Shown here: positions 5,447-7,533 of the stretch, in pieces
Numbering within the stretch: the first letter of the stretch is position 1
Layout: every line of letters starts with the position of its first letter
Assembly: GCA_030637775.1 (NCBI GenBank)
Contig: DAOWFY010000103.1
Span: 1 to 7,533 of the forward strand
DNA from: a bacterium
GTDB lineage: Bacteria > Ratteibacteria > UBA8468
DNA: 7,533 bases
Reading direction: 5' to 3'
Program-made: the position numbers and the translations under genes
The notes under the pieces: model-generated
Database searches by the model: none
What the model saw: only the letters and a program-made list of their open reading frames with translations
Told to the model about the DNA's origin: nothing

Positions 5447-6393
5447 CGAGAATTCCTCTTTTGGTTATTCTTGGACCCACCGCCGTTGGAAAGTCAAAAA
5501 TTGCCATCTCTTTGGCTAAAAAGATCAAGGGGGAGATTGTCTCTGCCGACTCGATGCAGTTATACCAGGGAATGGATATTGGCACCGCCAAACCTTCTCT
5601 CCGCGAACAAAAACTTATCCCTCATCATCTTATTAACCTTCTGAAACCGGACCAACCTTTCAATGTCTTTGAATACGCAAAAGAGGCTGAGAAAGTAATC
5701 AAAGATATTCATCGCAGGAAAAGAGTTCCCATTTTAGCCGGTGGCAGTGGTCTTTATGTTCGAGCGGTCATTGACGGTCTCTTTGAAAGTCCAAAAATAG
5801 CCCCTGATTCAATCAGGGGTAAAAAGAACTCTATTGTAACAAAAGCACTCAAAAATAAACCCACAGATTCCCTCTATCAGGAGTTAAAAAAGGTTGACCA
5901 AAAAGCAAGTCGAAAAATCCATCCGCACGACCGCCGGAGAATCAAAAGGGCATTAGAGGTATTTTATACTACCGGTGTGCCTATCTCTATTTTACAGAGG
6001 AGAAAACCAGTGAGACAATTCCAGACGTTGATTATTGGAGTTACCCGCGAAAGAGAGGAGCTCTACAAAAGAATCAATAAAAGGGTGGAGGAGATTTTTG
6101 CTAAAGGGTTTATTGATGAAGTCAAAGGTCTTTTAGAGAAAGGGTATGATAAAAATCTAAACTCAATACAGGCAATTGGCTATAAGGAGATAATTGCTTA
6201 TTTAAAAGGCAAGGGAACATTAGAGGAAACAATAGAGTTGGTAAAGAGGAATACGAGAAGGTTTGCCAAACGCCAGCTCTCCTGGTTCCGCAAGGACAAA
6301 AGAATAAACTGGATAACTTCAGGCAACAGGGAGACTCCCCAAGAGGTTGCCACCAAGATTGAAACTTTACTCAAGAAAAGTCATTTTTCTTAA
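5443..6393 (+). CDS. miaA: tRNA dimethylallyltransferase MiaA
   Basis: This complete 316-residue enzyme transfers a dimethylallyl group from DMAPP to N6 of A37 in tRNAs that read UNN codons, stabilising codon-anticodon pairing in the cytoplasm. Visible motifs in order: P-loop GPTAVGKS (11-18), SADSMQLYQGMDIGTAKP (34-51) with the tRNA/DMAPP-contacting D-S-M-Q, PHHLINLL (60-67), AGGSGLYVRAVIDGLF (99-114), IHPHDRRRIKRALEVF (159-174), the QAIGYKE block (243-249) and RNTRRFAKRQLSWFR (269-283). Length is normal. The TTG start overlaps the thymidylate synthase stop (TTGA), so both are made from one mRNA; no hfq follows. A perfect 19-bp palindrome is embedded in codons 120-126, in the variable loop after GLF. 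The 68-bp gap to the sigma-factor gene has no convincing terminator. Confidence 0.95.
   Translation: MTRIPLLVILGPTAVGKSKIAISLAKKIKGEIVSADSMQLYQGMDIGTAKPSLREQKLIPHHLINLLKPDQPFNVFEYAKEAEKVIKDIHRRKRVPILAGGSGLYVRAVIDGLFESPKIAPDSIRGKKNSIVTKALKNKPTDSLYQELKKVDQKASRKIHPHDRRRIKRALEVFYTTGVPISILQRRKPVRQFQTLIIGVTREREELYKRINKRVEEIFAKGFIDEVKGLLEKGYDKNLNSIQAIGYKEIIAYLKGKGTLEETIELVKRNTRRFAKRQLSWFRKDKRINWITSGNRETPQEVATKIETLLKKSHFS
5801..5819. repeat. Perfect palindrome inside miaA
   Basis: CCCCTGATT-C-AATCAGGGG has 9-bp arms around a single base. It encodes part of residues 120-126 (PDSIRG), in a region where MiaA proteins vary in sequence and length. Short A-runs (AAAAA) lie on both sides. It may be a small dispersed palindromic element tolerated in coding sequence; its total span of 19 bp equals that of the sir2 hairpin, though the sequence differs. 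Confidence 0.55.
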
Positions 6394-6445
6394 AAAGTCG
6401 CATACTTCATCCCTAAATAGACAAATTTAAAGAGTTTTTCAGTCT

Positions 6446-6453
6446 TATATTAT
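6446..6453 (+). promoter_or_regulatory. Possible -10 region of the sigma-factor gene
   Basis: The run TATATTAT offers TATATT (6446-6451) or TATTAT (6448-6453), 8-10 bases before ATG 6462. No recognisable -35 stands 16-18 bp upstream, nor an ECF-type AAC motif. GAGG at 6455-6458 provides a ribosome site with an unusually tight 3-base spacing. A weak call. Confidence 0.25.
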
Positions 6454-6461
6454 AGAGGTGG

Positions 6462-6941
6462 ATGAAAAACGAAATCAGAAAGATCTATGAAAATTATGGG
6501 GAGCTACTACTTCATTATTTATTATTTCTTCTCTCGAATAGAGCAGATGCGGAAGATGTGCTGGCGAACCTTTTCTTTAAAATTGTTCGCCATCAGAAAC
6601 GAATCTTTAGAGCGCGAAACTTAAAAAGTTACCTCTTTGCTATGGCGAGGAATGAGGCAAGAGATTTTATAAAAGCACAAATAAAGAAGCAAAAATTGGA
6701 AGAAAAAATGGCTACTTCTCTCATCGAACCTAAGGATAAAACTATCTCTTTTGAAGAGAAGGAAAAGGTAAACCTTGCCCTTTCTAAACTTCCTGTAGAA
6801 CAAAAGGAGGTAATAACCTTAAAGATCTGGCAGGGTTTTACCTTCAAAGAAATTAGTCAGATATTAAAGGTTTCCCTTGATACCTGTGCCAGTCGCTACA
6901 GATATGCTATAGAAAAATTAAAAGAGGAATTAAAAAGATGA
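6462..6941 (+). CDS. ECF-type sigma-70 family RNA polymerase sigma factor
   Basis: This 159-residue protein has just the two sigma domains expected for an extracytoplasmic-function sigma factor. Region 2 spans about residues 5-75, with the signature NRADAEDVLANLFFKIVRH (26-44) and the promoter-melting stretch NLKSYLFAMARNEARDFIK (53-71). A short charged linker follows. Region 4 spans about 103-157: LALSKLPVEQKEVITLKIWQGFTFKEISQILKVS, then DTCASRYRYAIEKLK, a helix-turn-helix that reads the -35 element. It would direct core polymerase to its own small regulon. Its stop codon overlaps the next gene in ATGA, and that gene encodes a membrane protein, the usual place for an anti-sigma factor. No C-terminal extension is present. 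The group and the signal sensed cannot be determined from sequence. Confidence 0.9.
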   Translation: MKNEIRKIYENYGELLLHYLLFLLSNRADAEDVLANLFFKIVRHQKRIFRARNLKSYLFAMARNEARDFIKAQIKKQKLEEKMATSLIEPKDKTISFEEKEKVNLALSKLPVEQKEVITLKIWQGFTFKEISQILKVSLDTCASRYRYAIEKLKEELKR

Positions 6942-7339
6942 ATATAGAAGAATATTTAAGAAGATTCCAATTTGAGAAAATCTCTCCTGAAACAAGGAGA
7001 AGAATTTGGCAAAAGATAGAAAGAAAAATTGAAGGTATTGAAAAAGAGAAAATTTCTCTCATTGATAAACTCTGGAACTGGAAATATGCAACCTCCGTAG
7101 CAACTGTAGTTTTACTCCTTTCAATCTTTAACCTTCATCTGCAAAGATATTCTCAAAAAATGATGCCCGTGGCATCTTACAAGGAGGAGATATTAGACCC
7201 TGATACTGAGGAACTGTTTGCTTTCTTAGATGAAAATCCTAAACCCTCATTATTGAGTTATCTGAATTATATCAGGGAAAAGGAGAAAGCAAAAAATTTC
7301 GAAGATTATATCTTAAAAATTGAAGAATTGCTTGGTTAA
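6938..7339 (+). CDS. Single-pass membrane protein, candidate anti-sigma factor
   Basis: I do not recognise the family. The 133-residue protein has a basic, helical N-terminal part (residues 1-49, with ISPETRRRIWQKIERKIEG), one hydrophobic helix at about 50-68 (YATSVATVVLLLSIFNLHL), and an acidic C-terminal part (86-133) with DPDTEELFAFLDENPKP and a predicted helical end. Size, topology and the 4-bp ATGA overlap with the sigma-factor gene fit an anti-sigma factor: cytoplasmic N-terminus holding the sigma factor, sensor part outside the membrane. It has no HxxxCxxC zinc motif and no cysteine at all, so it would not be a classical ZAS-type anti-sigma. GAGG at 6924-6927 is its ribosome site. The prepilin start follows 14 bp after its stop, so all three genes may share one transcript. 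Confidence 0.6.
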   Translation: MNIEEYLRRFQFEKISPETRRRIWQKIERKIEGIEKEKISLIDKLWNWKYATSVATVVLLLSIFNLHLQRYSQKMMPVASYKEEILDPDTEELFAFLDENPKPSLLSYLNYIREKEKAKNFEDYILKIEELLG

Positions 7340-7353
7340 ATTGAAGAGGGGAT

Positions 7354-7399
7354 ATGACATTATCTGGGAGAAGTAAAAAAGCATTTACTCTGATAGAAC
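7354..7399 (+). CDS. Type IV prepilin/pseudopilin-like gene, 5' exon only, interrupted by an intron
   Basis: ATG 7354 is preceded by AGAGGGG (7345-7351). The 15 codons give a short basic leader (MTLSGRSKK) and then AFTLIE, the class III signal recognised by prepilin peptidase. Cleavage would fall between Ala and Phe, Phe becomes N-methylated, and Glu is the conserved E5. The family consensus continues with Leu, and the base left at 7399 is C, the first base of a CTN Leu codon. Beyond it the reading frame gives a non-pilin sequence and a stop at 7432-7434, so the downstream exon must lie past the intron. Products build type IV pili, type II secretion pseudopili or DNA-uptake fibres; which one cannot be said from 15 residues. 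Confidence 0.7.
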
Positions 7400-7533
7400 G
7401 TGTGCCCAGTAAAGACTTGGAGGTTGTAGTCTAATGGATAGACCCTACCAATTCCCCATTCAGGTAGGTAGCCTGACTACTAATGTATCGGAGCAATCTG
7501 ATATGTTAATGCGTAGTGACAAAGTCGAAGGAG
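7400..7533 (+). mobile_element. Group II intron, 5' end (partial, runs off the window)
   Basis: The segment starts GTGTG CCCAG, matching the bacterial group II 5' consensus GUGYG; it follows exactly the interrupted Leu codon of the prepilin gene. Downstream it does not code but folds: a GGTTGTAGTCT...AGACCCTACC arm near 7429-7455, CAGG/CCTG pairing (7461-7474), and a long hairpin closed by a GNRA tetraloop at 7476-7517. The order (start, GGUNG...GUC...GACCC arm, GGUAGCCUGAC, then GUGACAAAGUCGAAGGAG) resembles domain I of bacterial introns as I remember them, including IIC-type examples. The reverse transcriptase/maturase gene and domains V-VI would lie beyond the window. Group II introns self-splice from RNA and move by retrohoming. 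The subclass is uncertain. This is also the only stretch whose content cannot be fully described here. Confidence 0.7.
7476..7517 (+). ncRNA. Domain I hairpin of the intron with GCAA tetraloop
   Basis: ACTAC (7476-7480) pairs with GTAGT (7513-7517); TAATGTATCGGA (7481-7492) pairs along all 12 positions with TCTGATATGTTA (7497-7508), three of them as G-U wobbles; the loop is GCAA (7493-7496), a GNRA tetraloop; ATGC (7509-7512) is a one-sided bulge. G-U pairs and a GNRA loop are expected of structured RNA and argue against chance DNA symmetry. Confidence 0.7.

Noticed and set aside
5277-5591. Open frame of 104 codons on the minus strand across the thymidylate synthase/miaA junction
   Set aside because: It lies opposite two clearly conserved proteins, has no family resemblance and no ribosome site that I can see.
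6373-6391. AAGAAAA/TTTTCTT dyad at the end of miaA as a terminator
   Set aside because: The stem is almost only A-T pairs and overlaps the stop codon, with no T-run of its own after it; too weak for an intrinsic terminator.
7354-7434. A 26-codon open frame that could be called a small protein
   Set aside because: The first 15 codons are a prepilin signal with its own ribosome site; the remaining 11 lie past the GTGTG intron boundary and have no hydrophobic helix, so the frame is better read as a 5' exon running into an intron.

Overview
The window looks like bacterial chromosome of moderate to low GC, roughly 40% by eye, probably from an uncultivated lineage. The bacterial evidence is a complete miaA, a DinG helicase with an iron-sulfur cluster, an ECF-type sigma factor, Shine-Dalgarno sites in front of several genes and sigma70-type promoter hexamers. 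The phylum cannot be read from sequence alone. The thymidylate synthase is of the methanogen-like branch, which is unusual next to bacterial housekeeping genes.

Layout from left to right. (1) Positions 2-586 (+) hold the C-terminal part of an MFS permease of the organophosphate:phosphate antiporter (GlpT/UhpT) type, cut by the window edge. (2) Positions 592-1888 (-) are a compact module like a toxin-antitoxin pair: an AbiEii-type nucleotidyltransferase, then an Xre-type HTH protein overlapping it by 4 bp. It is driven by a near-consensus promoter (TTGACT, 17 bp, TATAAT). One copy of a 22-bp direct repeat, itself a palindrome, fills the promoter spacer, and a second copy lies just upstream. 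(3) Positions 1909-3864 (-) encode a DinG/XPD-family 5'-3' helicase. (4) Positions 3904-4553 (+), divergent from dinG, hold a broken Sir2 deacetylase gene. An internal deletion removed about 55 codons, including the first base of the catalytic histidine codon, and shifted the frame. A 27-bp palindromic insertion sits in its N-terminal part. (5) Positions 4598-6393 (+) encode a thymidylate synthase and MiaA, translationally coupled by a TTGA overlap. (6) Positions 6462-7399 (+) hold a small sigma factor, a one-pass membrane protein coupled to it by an ATGA overlap (a candidate anti-sigma factor), and the first 15 codons of a type IV prepilin-like gene. (7) From 7400 to the end of the window is what I read as the 5' end of a group II intron (GTGTG start, folded domain I RNA with a GCAA tetraloop). 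It interrupts the prepilin gene inside the codon after the FTLIE motif.

The most unusual items are the intron inside the prepilin methylation motif, the operator-in-promoter layout of the toxin-antitoxin module with an apparently leaderless toxin mRNA, and the precise scar in sir2. There is no gene-free stretch longer than 300 bases except the partial intron, which continues beyond the window. I saw no tRNA, rRNA or CRISPR array.
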